Source: Paguma larvata
Taxonomy: Eukaryota > Chordata > Mammalia > Carnivora > Viverridae
Direction of reading: 5' to 3'
Assembly: GCA_030068075.1 (NCBI GenBank)
Contig: CM057826.1
Span: 69,909,312-69,973,311, forward strand
Length of the DNA stretch: 64,000 nt
The translations under genes were made by a program, and so were the position numbers. This document shows, piece by piece, positions 1 to 12,225 of this stretch. Within the stretch, counting starts at the first letter, position 1, and each line of letters starts with the position of its first letter. Under the pieces are notes generated by a model that saw nothing but the letters and a program-made list of their open reading frames with translations, was not told the DNA's origin and did no database searches.

Positions 1-336
1 GAGTGCTTTCTATCAGTTTTACCCAAAGCAGCAAACACCTTACTTAATCAGTATTGCCACCTTAATATATATATTGTTCATTTGTGTAATATACACAAAT
101 GCAGTTTTAACAAAATACAGTTTTCATACTTTTATTTTCTGAAAAGTCAGAATGCTTGGTGTATTTTTAATCATGATACAATAAAGCAACACAAAAATTC
201 TCTAGATTTATCGGAGATCATGAGAATAATGAATTTTAATTAGGTTCATTCTTTTATTCAGATTTTTAATTGATTTGAGACGATTCATTCATTAACTTCT
301 GCTTATTGACCCTTGTGGTCAAATGTGAGTATATTA
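1..336. other. AT-rich sequence, no gene seen
   Basis: This stretch is AT-rich, with a short TATATATAT run near 66-74. I see no coding frame, repeat head or RNA gene in it. Confidence 0.4.
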
Positions 337-437
337 TTTTTAATTTATTTGTTTTTTTTTTTAAAGAGAGAGAGGGAGAGCACATGCCTGTGTGAAAAGT
401 GTGGGAGGGGTAGAAGGAAGGAAAGGGAGAGAATCTT
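337..437 (-). mobile_element. SINEC 3'-part fragment (degraded)
   Basis: On the plus strand a T-rich run is followed by GAGAGAGAGGGAGAG, a GGGAGGGG block and GAGAGAATC. This is the reverse complement of the CT-rich 3' half of carnivore SINEC. The tRNA-like head is absent, so the copy is truncated or badly decayed. A purine-rich simple repeat is the alternative. Confidence 0.5.
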
Positions 438-1018
438 TGTTTTTTGTTTTTGTGGAGTTTTTTTTGTAAATGTGTCCTTTTCAGTGTATTGCCTCATGTC
501 TCTCAATCCATCTTTGTTGCACTTGGAATACTGGAACTGGATCTCTTTTTTTTTTTTTTTCCAGATTAATTTCATTTTATTTATTTATTTATTTAAATTT
601 AAATCCAACTTAGTTAACATACTATAATAGCGCCTTCAGGAATAGAATTTAGTCATCCATCACTTACATATAACACCCAGTGCTAATCCCAACAAGAGTC
701 CTCTTCAATGCCCCTCACCCATTTAGCCCTTTCCCCCCCATTCAACACCCTGCCAGCAACCCTCGGTTTGTTCTCTGTGTTTAAGAGTCTTTTATGGTTT
801 GTCTCCGTCTCTATTTTTATCTTATTTTTTCCTTCCCTTCCCTTAGGTTCATCTGTTTTGTGTCTTAAATTCCACTTATGAGTGCAATCATAAGATATTT
901 GTCTTTCAGGCTGACATATTTTGTTTAGCATAATACCCTCTAATTCCATCCATGTATTTGGAAATGACAAGATTTCATTCTTTTTGATCACCAAGTAAAA
1001 TAAAAAATATATATATTT

Positions 1019-1044
1019 GTCATATATATATATATATATATGAC
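1019..1044. repeat. (AT)n palindrome in L1 3' region
   Basis: An alternating AT run is bounded by GTC and GAC, so 26 bases form a perfect inverted repeat that could extrude as a hairpin. It lies inside the antisense L1 and probably grew from an AT-rich spot there. Confidence 0.8.
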
Positions 1045-1145
1045 ATCTTCTTTATCCATTCTTCAGTCAACGGACATGTGGACTCTTTCCATACTTTGGC
1101 TATTATCAATAGTGCTGCTATAAACATTGGGGTGCATGTGCCTCT

Positions 1146-1328
1146 TCAAAACAGCCCTCCTGTATCCTTTGGATAAATACCTAGTAGTACAATTGCTGGG
1201 TCACAAGGTAGTTCTACTTTTAATTTTTCTAGGAACCTCAGTACTCTTTTCCAGAGTGGCTGTACCAATTTGCATTGGTACAATAGAAGTGCAAAAGTGT
1301 TCCTCTTTCTCTGTATCCATGCCAACAT
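1146..1328 (-). pseudogene. L1 ORF2 C-terminal remnant
   Basis: The minus-strand frame contains [11 protein letters not shown], then a leucine/lysine helix, VELPCDPAIVLLGIYP and KDTG. This is the C-terminal region of L1 ORF2 protein just after the cysteine motif. The HCWWxC part of that motif has become LLLYQC here, so the metal-binding residues are partly lost. Compare the intact version at 17241-17842. It is part of the dead L1 around it. Confidence 0.85.
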
Positions 1329-3848
1329 CTGCCATTGCCTCAGTTGTTAATTTTAGCCATTCTGAAGGGGTGAGGTGCTATCTCATTGTGGTTTTGATTT
1401 TTATTTCCCTGATTATAAGGATGTTAAGCATTTTTTCATGTGTCTGTTAGCCATCTGGATTTCTTCTTTGAAAAAATATCTATCCATGTTTTTTGCCCAT
1501 TTCTTCACTGCATTGTTTTTTGGATGTTGAGTTTGATAAGTTCTTTATAGATATTGGATAATAACCCTTTATCTGATATGTCATTTGCAACTATCTTCTC
1601 CCATTCCATTGGCTACATTCTCTACATTTTGATTTTGCTGATTGTTTCTTTTGTGGTGCAAAAGCATTTTATCTTAATGAGGCCCCAATAGTTCATTTTT
1701 GCTTGTATTTGCCTTGCCTCCAGAGACACACCTAGTAAGAAGTTGCTGCGGATGAGGTCACAGAGGTTGTATCCTGTTTCTTCCTTGAGTTTATTTTTGT
1801 GTATGGTGTAAAAAAGTTCTTCAGCATGTTCCTGCCCAGTTTTCCCAACATCATCTGCTGAAGAGACGGTCTTTGTCCATTGGGTATTCTTTCCAGCTTT
1901 GTCAAAGATCACTTGGCTATATGTTCATGGGTGTTCTATTCTGTTCCATTGTATGTGTGATCGATTTGTTTGATCTATGTGTCTCTTTTCATGCCAGTAC
2001 CATACTGTCTTGATGGTTACAGGTTGAAGTCCAGAATTGTGATACTTCCAGCTTTGATTTTCTTTTTCAATATCGTTTTGGATATACGGGGTCATTTGTG
2101 TTTCCATACAAATTTTAGGGTTGTTTGTTCTACCTCTGTGAAGAATGCTGGTGTTATTTTAATAGGGATTGCAATAAATATATAGATATTCTAACAATAT
2201 TTGTTCTTCAAATCCATGAGCATGACATGTTTCTCCAGGTTTTTGTGTTTTCTTCAGTTTCTTTCATAAATTTTCTATAGTTTTTAGTGTATAGATTTTC
2301 CACCTCTTTGGTTAGGTTTGTTGCTGGTATTTCATGGTTTTTGGTGGAATTATAAATGGGATTGATTCCTTAATTTCTCTTTCTACTGCTTCATTATTGG
2401 TGTATAGAAATGCAGCCAATTTCTGTACATTGATTTTATATCCTGAGACTTTGCTGAATTCATGGATAGATTCTAAGTTTTTTTGGTGGAGTCTTTTGGG
2501 TTTTCTACATAGAGTATCATTTCATCTGCAAAGAATGAAAATTTGATTTCCTCCTTGCCAATTTGGATTCCTTTTATTTCTTTGTGTTGTCTGATTGCTG
2601 AGGCCAGAACTTCCAACACTATGTTGAATAACAGTGGTGAAAGTGGACACCCTTGTCATGTTCCTGACCTTAGGGTGAAAGCTCTCAGTTTTTCCCCATA
2701 GACGATGATATTACCTGTGGGTCTTTTGTATACAGCTTTTATGATCTTGAGGTATGATCCTTCTATCCCTACCATCTTGAGGGTTCTTATCAAGAAAGGA
2801 TGCTGTATTTTGTCAAATGCTTTCTATGCATCTATTGAGAGGATTATGTGGTTGTTATCCTTTCTTTATTAACGTGATATATCACATTGATCGATTTGGA
2901 GATATTGAACCAGACCTGCATCGCAGGTATGAATCCCCTTGGTCATGGTGAATAATTCTTTTAATATATTGTTGGATCCATTTGACTAGTATCTTGTTGA
3001 GAACTTTTGCATCCATGTTCAATCAGAGAAATTGGTCTGTAGCTCTCCTTTTTCTTGGGGTCTTTGTCTTGTCTTGGAAACAAGATAATGCTAGTCTTGT
3101 AGAATGAGTTTGGAAATTTTCCTTCCATTTCTATTTTTTTGAAGAGCTTCAGAAGAATAGGTGTTAACTTTTCTTTAAATGTTTGGTAGAATTCCTCTGG
3201 AAAACCACTAGCCCTGGACTTCTGTTTGTTGAGAGATTTTTGATTACTTATTCAATTTCTTCACTGGTTATGAGTCTGTTCAAATTTTCTATTTTTTCCT
3301 GTTTCAGTTTTGGTACTTTATATGTTTCTTGGAATTTGTTTATTTCTTCCAGATTGCCCAATTTGTTGACATATAATTGCTCATAATATTCTCTTATCAT
3401 TGTTTGTATTTCTGCAGTGTTGGTTGTGATCTCTCCTCTTTCATTTATGATTTTATTTATTTGGGTCTTTTTCTTTTTAATCAGTCTGGCTAGGGGTTTA
3501 TCAATTTTGTTATTTCTTTCAAAACCAGCTCGCTCCTGGTTTCATTGATCTGTAATACTGTTTTTATTTCAATGTAATTGATTTCTAATTTAATCTTTGT
3601 TACTTTCCTTCTTCTGCTAGTTTGGGGCTTTATTTTTTGTTGTTTTCCCAGTTCTTTTAGGTATTAGGTTAGATTGTGTATTTGGGAGCTTTCTACCTTT
3701 TTTAGGAAGGCCAGAATTGCTATATACTTCCATTTTACAACTGTGTTTGCTGCATCCCAGAGGTTTTGGTCTGTCCTGTTTTCATTTTCATTGGCTTCCA
3801 TGTATTTTTTTTTTAATATCCTCTTTAATTTCTTGGTTAGCCCATTTT

Positions 3849-4256
3849 CTAGTAGGATGTTCTTAAATCTCCAGATATTCCAAATTTTTTCTTGTGCTTG
3901 ACTTCAAGTTTCACAGTGTTGTGATCTGAAGATATGCAAGGTATGATCTCGATCCTTTTGTACTTGTTGGAGGCTGATTTGTGTCCCAATATGTGATCTA
4001 TTCTGGAGAAAGTTCTATGTGCACTCAAGAAGAATATGTACTCTACTGCTTTAGGATGAAATATTCTGAATATATCTGTGAAAGTGATCCAGTCCAGTGT
4101 GTCATTCAAAGCCATTGTTTCCTTGTTGGTTTTCTGTTTACATAATCTGTCCATTACTGTAAGTGAGGTGTTGAAGTTCCCTACTATCATGGTATTATTA
4201 TCAATGTGTTTCTTTATGTTTATGATTAATTGATTTATATATTTGGATGCTCCCAT
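3849..4256 (-). pseudogene. L1 ORF2 endonuclease-domain remnant
   Basis: This 135-residue open stretch matches the central and C-terminal part of the L1 APE-like endonuclease, which nicks target DNA before reverse transcription. Visible landmarks are IVGNFNTSLTVMDR, TDIFRIFHPKAVEYIFF, SRIDHILG and the SDHNTVKLEV block that holds the catalytic histidine. The usual GDFNT reads GNFNT, so the catalytic aspartate is replaced by asparagine. That change alone should abolish nicking. The rest of ORF2 is interrupted. Confidence 0.9.
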
Positions 4257-4679
4257 GTTTGGAATGTAAATGTTTAAAATTCTTAGATCTTTTTGGTGGG
4301 TAGACCCCTTAATGATGATATAATGCCCTTCTTCATCTCTCGTTACTGTCTTTATTTTAAAATCTATATTGTCTGATGTAAGTGTAAGTATGGCTACTCC
4401 AACTTTCTTTTGTTGACCATTAGCATGATAGGTGGTTCTCTATCCCCTTACTTTCAATATGCAGGTGTCTTTAAGTCTAAATGGGTCTCTTGTAAGCAGC
4501 ATATAGATGGGTATTGTTTTCTTTTCCATTCTGATACCCTATGTCTTTTGATTGGAGCATTCAGTCCATTGACATTTAGCGTGAATACTGAAATATATTA
4601 ATTTGGTGCCATTCTGTTGCCTGTAGAGTTGGTGTTTCTGGTGATCTTCTCTGGTCCTTATAGTCTTTGTTGCCTTTGG

Positions 4680-5500
4680 TCTTTTTTGTTTTGTTTTCTC
4701 CACTCAGAGCCCCCCCGCCCCACTCCTTAAAATTCCTTGTAGGGCTGGTTTAATGGTTGTCAACACCTTTAGTTTTTATTGGTCTGGGAAACTCCTTATA
4801 TCTACTCCAGTTTTGAATGACAGGCTGCATGTTTTTCTGATTCAGCGTATTGAATATATCCTGCCACTCCTTTCTGGCCTGCTATGTTTCTCTGGATAGG
4901 TCTGCTGCAAATTTGATCTGTCTTCCCTTATAGGTTAAGGACTTTTTTTTTTTTTCCCCTTGCTGCTTTCATAATTCTTTCCCTGTTTGTGTATTTTGTG
5001 AATTTGACTATGATACACCTTGTTGATGTTTGGTTTTTCTTGAATCTAATGGGAGTTCTCTGCTTCTTGAATTTTGATGTCTGTGTCCTTCCCCAGATTA
5101 GGCAAGTTCTCCACTATAATTTGCTCATAGAAACCTTCTGCCCCTTTTTCTCTCTCTTCATCTTCTGGGATTCCTCTGATTCAGATGTTATTCCTTTTTA
5201 ATAGGTCTCTGAGTTCTCTAAGTCTTGTATCATGCTCTCTGTCTTTGTTTCCTTCTCCTTTTTTTTCTCTGCTTCATTATTCTCCATAATTTTGTCCTCT
5301 CTATCGCCAGTTGGCTGTTCTGCTTCATCCATCCTTGCTGCCATGGCAGCCATTTGAGGTTACATCTCAGTTATAGCATTTTAAGTTCCTTCCTGACTAG
5401 ATTTTATTTTTTTACCTCTGCATAAAGGACTTCTATGCTTTTTTCAACCCCAGCTAGTATTCTTATTATTTTAGTTATAAATTCTTGTTCAGACATCTTG
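4680..5500 (-). pseudogene. L1 ORF1 region, degraded
   Basis: This interval sits between the ORF2 and 5'UTR parts of the antisense L1. Its plus-strand text (antisense of an L1 ORF1 coiled coil, RRM and C-terminal domain) parallels the better preserved ORF1 fragment at 40738-41145. No long open frame remains on the minus strand. ORF1 protein is the RNA-binding chaperone of L1 particles; this copy cannot make it. Confidence 0.7.
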
Positions 5501-5589
5501 CTTATATCTTACTGAATATTCATTAATGCCCTGGCTTCCATTTCTTCCTGTTCTTTCTTTTGGGGTGAATTCTTTCATTTTATCATTTT

Positions 5590-6905
5590 GGAGGAAGAAA
5601 AAAATAATAATAACATTAAAAAATTAAAATTAAAAAATTAAAAACAAAACAAAAAATCTAATAAGGGAATCTAGATCCTGGGTGTGTTTTGGTCTGCCTC
5701 TTGAAAGAAGCTTGATAGAATAGAGAAAAAAAGGGAAAGAAAAGAAAGAAAAAAACAAAAAAAGTAAAAAAATTAAAAATTGAAAGTCTATAAACTAAAA
5801 TAGAATAAAATAAAGAAAATGAAATGGAATAAACAATTTTAGAAAATAAAAAAGTAAAAAAAATCAGAAATTTTTTAAGAAATTAAGTAAAAATAATTTT
5901 TTCTCTTTCTGTATCCTTGAAAAAGAAAAGAAAGAAATAAAAAATCAACAAAAACAATTTAAATAAAAACAGAAGCAAAAAAAAAAAAACCTAATAAATG
6001 AAACAGCAAACGATGAATCCCTAACGAAGTTACATACAGTTTCCCTTAGAACTCAAACTATGAATTTTTTATAGTCCATACACTGAGCAAATGGAGTGTC
6101 TTGTGTTGGTCTTCTAGGGTATGTGCTTAGAGGGTGCAGTTGGGCAGGGCTTAATATACTGGCTCCATCTGCATTAAATGGCACTGATTAGCTTCCTGGG
6201 TGGATCAGTGTGTGTGCTTATGCTTGTGCCAGAGAAGTGGAGATGGCTTCACAAAGCTCCCTAGTCTCTGGCACAGGAACTTCGAGTTCTCATTGACCTG
6301 CAATCAAGCATCCTTTCTTTGTCTCAGTCCTCCATCCACTCCCCACCTCCACCCTGTCCATGTCCAAGCTGTTCACCTGAAAGATGGTGCCTCCCTCTCA
6401 GAGTTTTATCTCACATCTCTCAGGGATTATGTTTCAAAGCCCCACACCAGAGATCACTGTGGTTTAGACGCATCCCAATTCTCTGGGAGAGGGTCTGGCT
6501 GAGCAATGACTGGTGCCAGCTTGCCCTAGGAAATGTTCATGTGATTGTGCAGTGGCAGAGGTTCAGAGATTATGGAAAATCACAAAACACATTCAGCACC
6601 AGGTTTCACTGCACTGTTGTGTCTTTGTCCCAATACCAGCAAAAATGGCTGCTCTCCAAGGTTCACTGGGCCCCTTGCCTGTGGGGAGGCCTCTACCAAA
6701 TGCTCTCCAAACAGGGGAACTGCTGGAAGCAAGAGATTCTAAAGTAGGTTCCACGCCCAGTGCCAGAGTCCAGCTTTGGCAAGTCCAGGGGTCCCTGAAG
6801 GATGGACAGCGTTGACCAAAGGAATGAGAGAGCCACAAAATCCAGTCTGATCACCAAGCAGGCATCTCTGGCAACTCGGCTCTGCTGGTCTCAGTATCTT
6901 TATTT
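5590..6905 (-). other. L1 5'UTR of the 0.5-6.9 kb element
   Basis: On the plus strand the first part (5590-6000) is very A-rich with many AAAAT runs. It is followed by about 900 bases of higher GC with few features, matching the general layout of an L1 internal promoter and 5'UTR read in reverse. Short plus-strand open frames between 6200 and 6840 overlap each other in different frames and resemble no protein. They are by-products of the GC-richer composition. The 5' limit near 6905 is where base composition falls back to AT-rich. Confidence 0.65.
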
Positions 6906-7180
6906 TTAGGCAGTGAGTTACACTACATCAAAAAGTATTATTTTTTTCTTAGAAAATAGTTGTAGAAAGGAGATAGTGTATATTATGTCAATTTCCCAGA
7001 CCTTGAAGGAGAGTCTTATCTTAGCTGTTTTTTGATTCTATTCCTGAGCTAATGAACATACACTGTTTTTGCCAGGAAGAAAGCAAGGTTGTTGGTGTAA
7101 CCTTGAGCAAGCAGGTGCGCAAACATTGCTGCCTTAAGACCTATGTTAATTGTTAATGGGGGAAGGGTAACTTACTTGGT
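6906..7180. other. Unassigned AT-rich sequence
   Basis: Flanking sequence between the L1 5' end and the tail-only insertion. I see nothing recognisable in it. Confidence 0.35.
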
Positions 7181-7222
7181 AGAGACATAATTTCTTTTTT
7201 TTTTTTTAGAGACATAATTTCT
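7181..7222 (-). mobile_element. Poly(A)-only insertion with 15-bp target duplication
   Basis: Two perfect copies of AGAGACATAATTTCT (7181-7195 and 7208-7222) flank 12 T residues and nothing else. This is the footprint of L1-type target-primed reverse transcription that copied only the A-tail of an RNA onto the minus strand. Read on the minus strand the duplication begins after TT with AGAA, close to the L1 endonuclease site TT/AAAA. Replication slippage is the alternative but would not easily place a pure T run between the copies. Confidence 0.7.
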
Positions 7223-7617
7223 AATGCTTGCCTAAGTTCCTTTGCTTATGAGTGAGTGAATTTACACAATAGGGGCCTAACGCACCTACATAAATTACAC
7301 TAAGTTTTAACCAACCCATAACTGCTATTCTGTATGATCAGTTCGTGTAACCTATCCCCAAGAGGCAACTTTGAGGTTACTTCTAGCCAGGTTACTCTTA
7401 TTCAGATGTTATCCATCAAAGCATCATGCTCCAGGTCCCTTTTTTATTTAAATACCATAAAACAAAAGGGCATTACATCCCCTGAAGCCAATGAGAGCAG
7501 CTCAAGAAAAACAGGCCTGAAAGGTCATTATTAGAAGGAGATGATATTGGGGCACCATTTGGTCAACAGGAGACTTTGCAACATCTGCCTCTTCTACACA
7601 GGGAGGCATCTCAACCT
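7223..7617. other. Unassigned sequence
   Basis: AT-rich sequence with short open frames only and no recognised repeat. The segment at about 7545-7617 precedes a truncated SINE and may be its decayed 3' portion. Confidence 0.35.
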
Positions 7618-7711
7618 GAGGGTTCATCTCATAACTGTGAGATCATGACCTGACCTGATATCAGGAGTCCTAAGCGTAACCACTTAACTAATTGAGCCAC
7701 CCAGGCACCCC
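7618..7711 (-). mobile_element. SINEC head fragment
   Basis: The plus strand ends with …TTGAGCCACCCAGGCACCCC preceded by GAGATCATGACCTGA, the reverse complement of a SINEC tRNA-like head with its promoter boxes. The CT-rich 3' half and A-tail are missing or unrecognisable. This is the opposite of ordinary 5' truncation and suggests a later deletion. Confidence 0.8.
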
Positions 7712-8073
7712 AAAAGTGAATATTTTTAGAGTATAAACAAGTGAATGGAGATACTTAGTCTGTTATAGTGGAGCTTAATAGAACTCACTTAACTGCCTTG
7801 GAGTCTAACCATTTGCTGGCATTATTAGCTCAAGGCTCCAAGTATACTAATCCATATAACTAATAATTGTGTGAAAAGTTCATTTTGAATTTGGCACACA
7901 GTGAGAGTGCAAGCATTCCCTTGTTGAATCCAACCGAACCGATAATCCGCTGGTACACATAAGTAGTCATTCTGGTTGTTGAGTTGTTGACAGTTAGCAT
8001 CATTTCAGATTGATGTGTTCATATACCTACACTATTCATGCAGTCTAACATTCTCCTTAAAAAATTTTTCCAT

Positions 8074-8245
8074 GGGTGCCTGGGTGGCTCAGTCAGTTAA
8101 GCAGATGACTCTTGATCTCAGCTCAGGTCTTGATCTCAGGGTCATGAGTTCAAGCTTCACATTGGGCTCCATAATGGGCATGAAGCCTACTTGGAAAAAA
8201 GAAAAAAAAGAGAGAGAGAGAGAAAGAAAGAAAAGGAAAAAAAAG
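8074..8245 (+). mobile_element. SINEC element, older type with purine tail
   Basis: Starts GGGTGCCTGGGTGGCTCAGTCAG and carries a B-box-like GAGTTCAAGC. It lacks the long CT-rich region and runs straight from GCCTACTTGG into a GA/GAAA-rich tail. The short body and purine-rich tail suggest a carnivore SINE subfamily older than the felid type seen elsewhere in the window. Confidence 0.85.
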
Positions 8246-11200
8246 TCTTTCAATTGACATGTGTTTCAAGGTTATTACTACTGGTTTTTGTGCTATCTTG
8301 AAGAATATGGTGCATACCATACAACCCTGAGTATTTGATTCATTTTTGTACTCATCGGTTTATCAAACTTTTAGTGAGAAACTATTACACTGGACTAGAA
8401 ACTTAAAGACTAGTGAAGAGAGAGACATAAGTGAATTTGTTAAATGCAAATATATATGATAAAATATATACTGTGCTCTTTTAGCATATTATGTTTTGTT
8501 TTGTTTGGTACTAATGTAACTACAAACTTTGAATGAATTATTGCATTTTCAAAGTTACATAATTCCTTTGCAGTTAATGATTTCCATAAGTTTTCTGCCT
8601 ATTTCATGTAGTATCTCTTCCTTTTATTTGTATTGTATTTACTATTCATTATTTTAAACAGGTTCACACACAGGTTCAACATTTAAATAATTTATTGTAT
8701 CTACTCAATAATTCTTTTCTAGAGAAAACAAAAATAATAATCTATTTTATCTCAATGCATTATTGTTAATTGCTTGTTCTGAAGTTGATTTGCTTCATTC
8801 CCTTTATTTATTGATTGTCTCAAGATCTTTTTATAGTTTATTACTATTCATCTGGTATCACACTGACCCGAAAACCTGAGGATCATCAGCAACTTAAAAA
8901 TTTCATCTGTGCTATTCTTTTTCAGTGTCGTGAGTATAGAGCTTTTTGTGTGAATATGCATGTTTGTATTCAATTGTGTAATCTTCCCTAAGGGGAATAA
9001 AACACCATTTTATGTTGAGGCAGTTTCTTTAGTTTCTTATGTATGAGAAGATCTTTTGCTTTATTATTATTATTATCATTATTATTAATCTCTAGCCAGT
9101 CTTCTGTTCATAATAATCCCCTCTCCATTCCCCACCTCATCCATCTCAATCTGGTGATCTAATTGTTACTAAACTAACTAACCTCGCTGTAGAAGATTTC
9201 TCCATGTATCCAGGCCTCCTGAGTCTAGTAGATTAGTTACTTGTATTTCCCGCTCCAGAAGCTAAGTTTTCTTTCACAGAGGTGCATATCGTTACTGCAA
9301 CATATAGATGGCTTATGTAAAACAATCTCTCTACGTCGTTTAAAATACACAAATTCAGTGGACAGCTAATACATAAAGGCCTAATATACATAAGGAATTT
9401 TGGAGGCTGCTGCTGAATCACAAAAAGAGGCACCAACAAATTGTTATTGGGTTTTGGAAGATAAAAAACCATAATTTTTCCCCTGCTGAAAACAGATAGG
9501 AAAAATTAAATTAGAAAGCACTGTTAACAATGGGTTTTGAAGGTTGACTATTTGGCATGCAGAGTGCCTCAAATACCAGATAAAAGAGAATACCACAAAC
9601 AGAGACTGAGGAAGACATACAGAGTAGGGCTCTCAGGTATGAGGAAAATTCATTTTGGCTGGAGTCCAGAGTAAGACCAAATTTTCCATTGAAAACCAAC
9701 TAGAAGGTTATTTTGGGGCATATTGTAGAAAACCTTTTATGCAAGGCTGGCAAGATTTTAATTTTTTATCTGGTCAGTTGGAAGCCAGTTCAACTTTTGA
9801 ATAACATTAGTAAACATTATGCAATGATATGTATTTTTGTAAGTTTATATTAAAATATGTTTTCATAAAATGAGATAAAATATCAAGTGTTTACTACATA
9901 ATTACATGTATGAAGTCAAATCTAAATAAACATGAAGCAGTATTCTGAGATAAAACAAATATTAGAGACAATGAATATGTATGCACATGGCCAAGAATTA
10001 ATAGTAAAAGAAAAAAATGTATTGTCATAAAATATTATGCCAAAAAACAGGAAAACAGCAGCTGTTTGACCATTTTATACAATGTGGTGAGGAACCACAG
10101 AGCATAGGGGAGAAACAGACAATTCCGAATATGTAAGAGATAAAAAGATAGAAAGATAGATGTCGGCGATTTCATGAAATTGATTTTGATATGTTAAACA
10201 ATAGTGACCGTGGTTAGGTTTTTGAAGGTTTAAGAGGAGACTGAACTTCATTTCTAATTTTGACTTGCTCATTGGGTGAATTCAACTAGTTCTGACTTAG
10301 AAAGAAGACTGCAGGTTGAAAACCTTCCAAGCTGTCTGTGGCTTCCTGGCTCTGGATTCACTCAGAAATAATAATACGGACTATTCCATTGTGAGAGAAA
10401 ATGAAAGGAGATAGAGAGATGGTACCAAGATAATAAGAGCTTCTTCATTATTCACTGAAGTTTGTAGTAATTATGCTTGAAGAGAGATGCTTTTATATTA
10501 CGAACTCACCTTTCTTGGCAAAGCCCCATTCTTTTCTTGGATCCAAGGCACTTGAGACTAACAGAGATGAATGTGCTCCCGTTTTGAAACTTCACTGACA
10601 TGCAGTCTGCTTAGAAATTTCATAGTCTGACGAATCTCACTTCTTACAATCTGATTTACTTTACCATAGATCATTTTATTTTATCTCCATTTGGCAGAAA
10701 AAAATTTTTACTTGTTCATTCCTTAATTGGGCATACGGCCCAAATAAGTTTTATGAAAAAATAATAGACAGGATCTTCAGAGTTTTTAATTAGGTCAAGT
10801 CAATTTTCTCTACTTCTTAAGCCAAGGGCGTCATTATTAGAAAGTGCCTAATGTGATACAGGATTTCAAAAGCAGCACAATCGATGGCTTTTCCATTGTC
10901 AGGGAATAATAGGGCTGAAGCTTAATTACATTTCAAAAATGAACAGCCAAAAAAAAATCTCAAAGTACAGTAGCCTTTTATCTCAGGTTTTCTGAGGTCA
11001 AAATTTATAAAAGTAGAGATAAAAATCAGTCGATTTTCTCTGAATGTTTAGTGTATACTGTAGACTCATCAGTCCTTTGCAGTGAAGAGCTATGATGTTG
11101 TGATAGCTCAATGCTGGGAAATCATTATGACTTCAAATAGGTAGATGTTATTTGATTTTAAATAACATGTTTTTGTCCCTTTTATAATCATAGATTCATT

Positions 11201-11530
11201 CACCTAAAATGCTTTAACCATAGTGATTTCAGCATTGCACTTTGTTACATTCCTTTTAATGCAGAAAATTTGAAACAATGTACTATAAAATCTTCTAGTG
11301 CACTAAACTGGATTCTACTACCTTTAAAAAAAAAAAAAAAGGTTACACTTGTCCAAAATTTAATCCATTTAAGATAATTTCCTAAATTAATGTAATTGAA
11401 AGCTATAGTGATAAGCTGCTATCTTTTAATATTTGTAGTATTACTACTAGTAAAATCATATATAGAAATCCTCTAATTATTTAAATGCACTTTCATCAAA
11501 ATAGCTTGTGTGCTGTATGTATTAGAGATT
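8246..11530. other. Long AT-rich stretch without recognised gene
   Basis: About 3.3 kb with no convincing coding frame; the longest minus-strand frames near 9233-9472 and 9511-9699 are short and resemble nothing I know. A (TTA)n run lies at 9061-9087. The text near 9690-9790 weakly recalls an old interspersed repeat. The interval 10780-11010 is more complex and could be a conserved non-coding element (see findings). Confidence 0.4.
9061..9087. repeat. (TTA)n microsatellite
   Basis: About nine TTA units with one interruption (ATC). Confidence 0.85.
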
Positions 11531-11534
11531 TTAA

Positions 11535-11640
11535 AAGCAGTGTAGTTACTCATACTGTATAGATAAGGAAATTGAAGGGAACAATATTAAATGCCTTGCC
11601 CAAGTTTATACAACAGGATTAGTAAGCCTGTATCTTTGTG
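11535..11640 (+). mobile_element. MIR fragment
   Basis: The order …GTATAGATAAGGAAATTGAAG…TGCCTTGCCCAAG… followed by …ACAACAGGATTAGTAAG matches the conserved core and 3' part of mammalian MIR (GATGAGGAAACTGAGG … CTTGCCCAAGGTCACACAG). It is strongly diverged, as expected of a MIR. Confidence 0.75.
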
Positions 11641-12210
11641 TTTGTGTGTGTGTATGTGCGTGTGTATGTGTGTTTAACGGTAGAGGAAGCCTGCCTTTAG
11701 ACTTGGACTCTGTCCTGTAATATTGCCTGTGAACATTTTAATCCAAACAGAAATCAATGACACTTTGAGGGAAATGAGAAAACAAATGGAGAGTTTGTCT
11801 GTGATCTGAAGGGAGAGTCCTGGTTAGAATTTTCCATAAAGAACAAAGACATCTTTAGTGTCAAAGACACTGTCTCCCAAGTGGCACCAGAGCCGGAGCT
11901 GATTCTTCCAAACAGCGGTGTTTTTCAAGGTGTACAGAAAAACCAGGAGTTTTCGTGTCTACTTTATTGCAAAGATTTAACTTTAAATCCTTTATTAAAA
12001 GAACAAATATGTGCTTGAGTGAGCATCAAACTTACCTCACTTTGCCACCCCAACCTGCTTGTACTTTCCCCATTGCTTCCTTCTGACCCTTGTCAGTTTC
12101 TCTAGCGTCTCTAGATAAACAGGCAGCAGGTACCCTCTTCCTTTCATTACTAGATCAAAAGTACCATCTCAAAGGTAGATTATACTTGTCCAAAGGAAAG
12201 CTGTTACAAT
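11641..12210. other. Unassigned sequence
   Basis: A GT-rich run at about 11637-11675 is followed by mixed sequence. Short frames only; no repeat or gene recognised. Confidence 0.35.
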
Positions 12211-12225
12211 TAAAATAATTTTCCT

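Larger units (their letters stand above)
546..6905 (-). mobile_element. LINE-1, nearly full length, inactive, antisense
   Basis: Read on the minus strand this is an L1 in order: GC-richer 5'UTR (about 6905-5590), ORF1 region (about 5500-4680), ORF2 (about 4600-900), 3'UTR and A-tail (the T run at 549-561). The plus strand carries typical antisense L1 ORF2 text, for example the endonuclease segment at 3849-4256. The length of about 6.4 kb is close to a complete L1. Both ORFs are broken by many stops and frameshifts, and one endonuclease catalytic residue is changed. I could not define a clean target-site duplication, so both ends are approximate. It is probably a mid-age L1 of the carnivore lineage. 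Confidence 0.93.

Noticed and set aside
313..627. 104-codon plus-strand frame rich in Phe and Arg/Glu
   Set aside because: It runs across a SINE fragment, T tracts and the L1 tail; composition is that of the repeats.
6200..6840. Several overlapping open frames of 65-142 codons on both strands
   Set aside because: They lie in the GC-richer 5'UTR of an antisense L1, overlap each other in different frames and resemble no protein.
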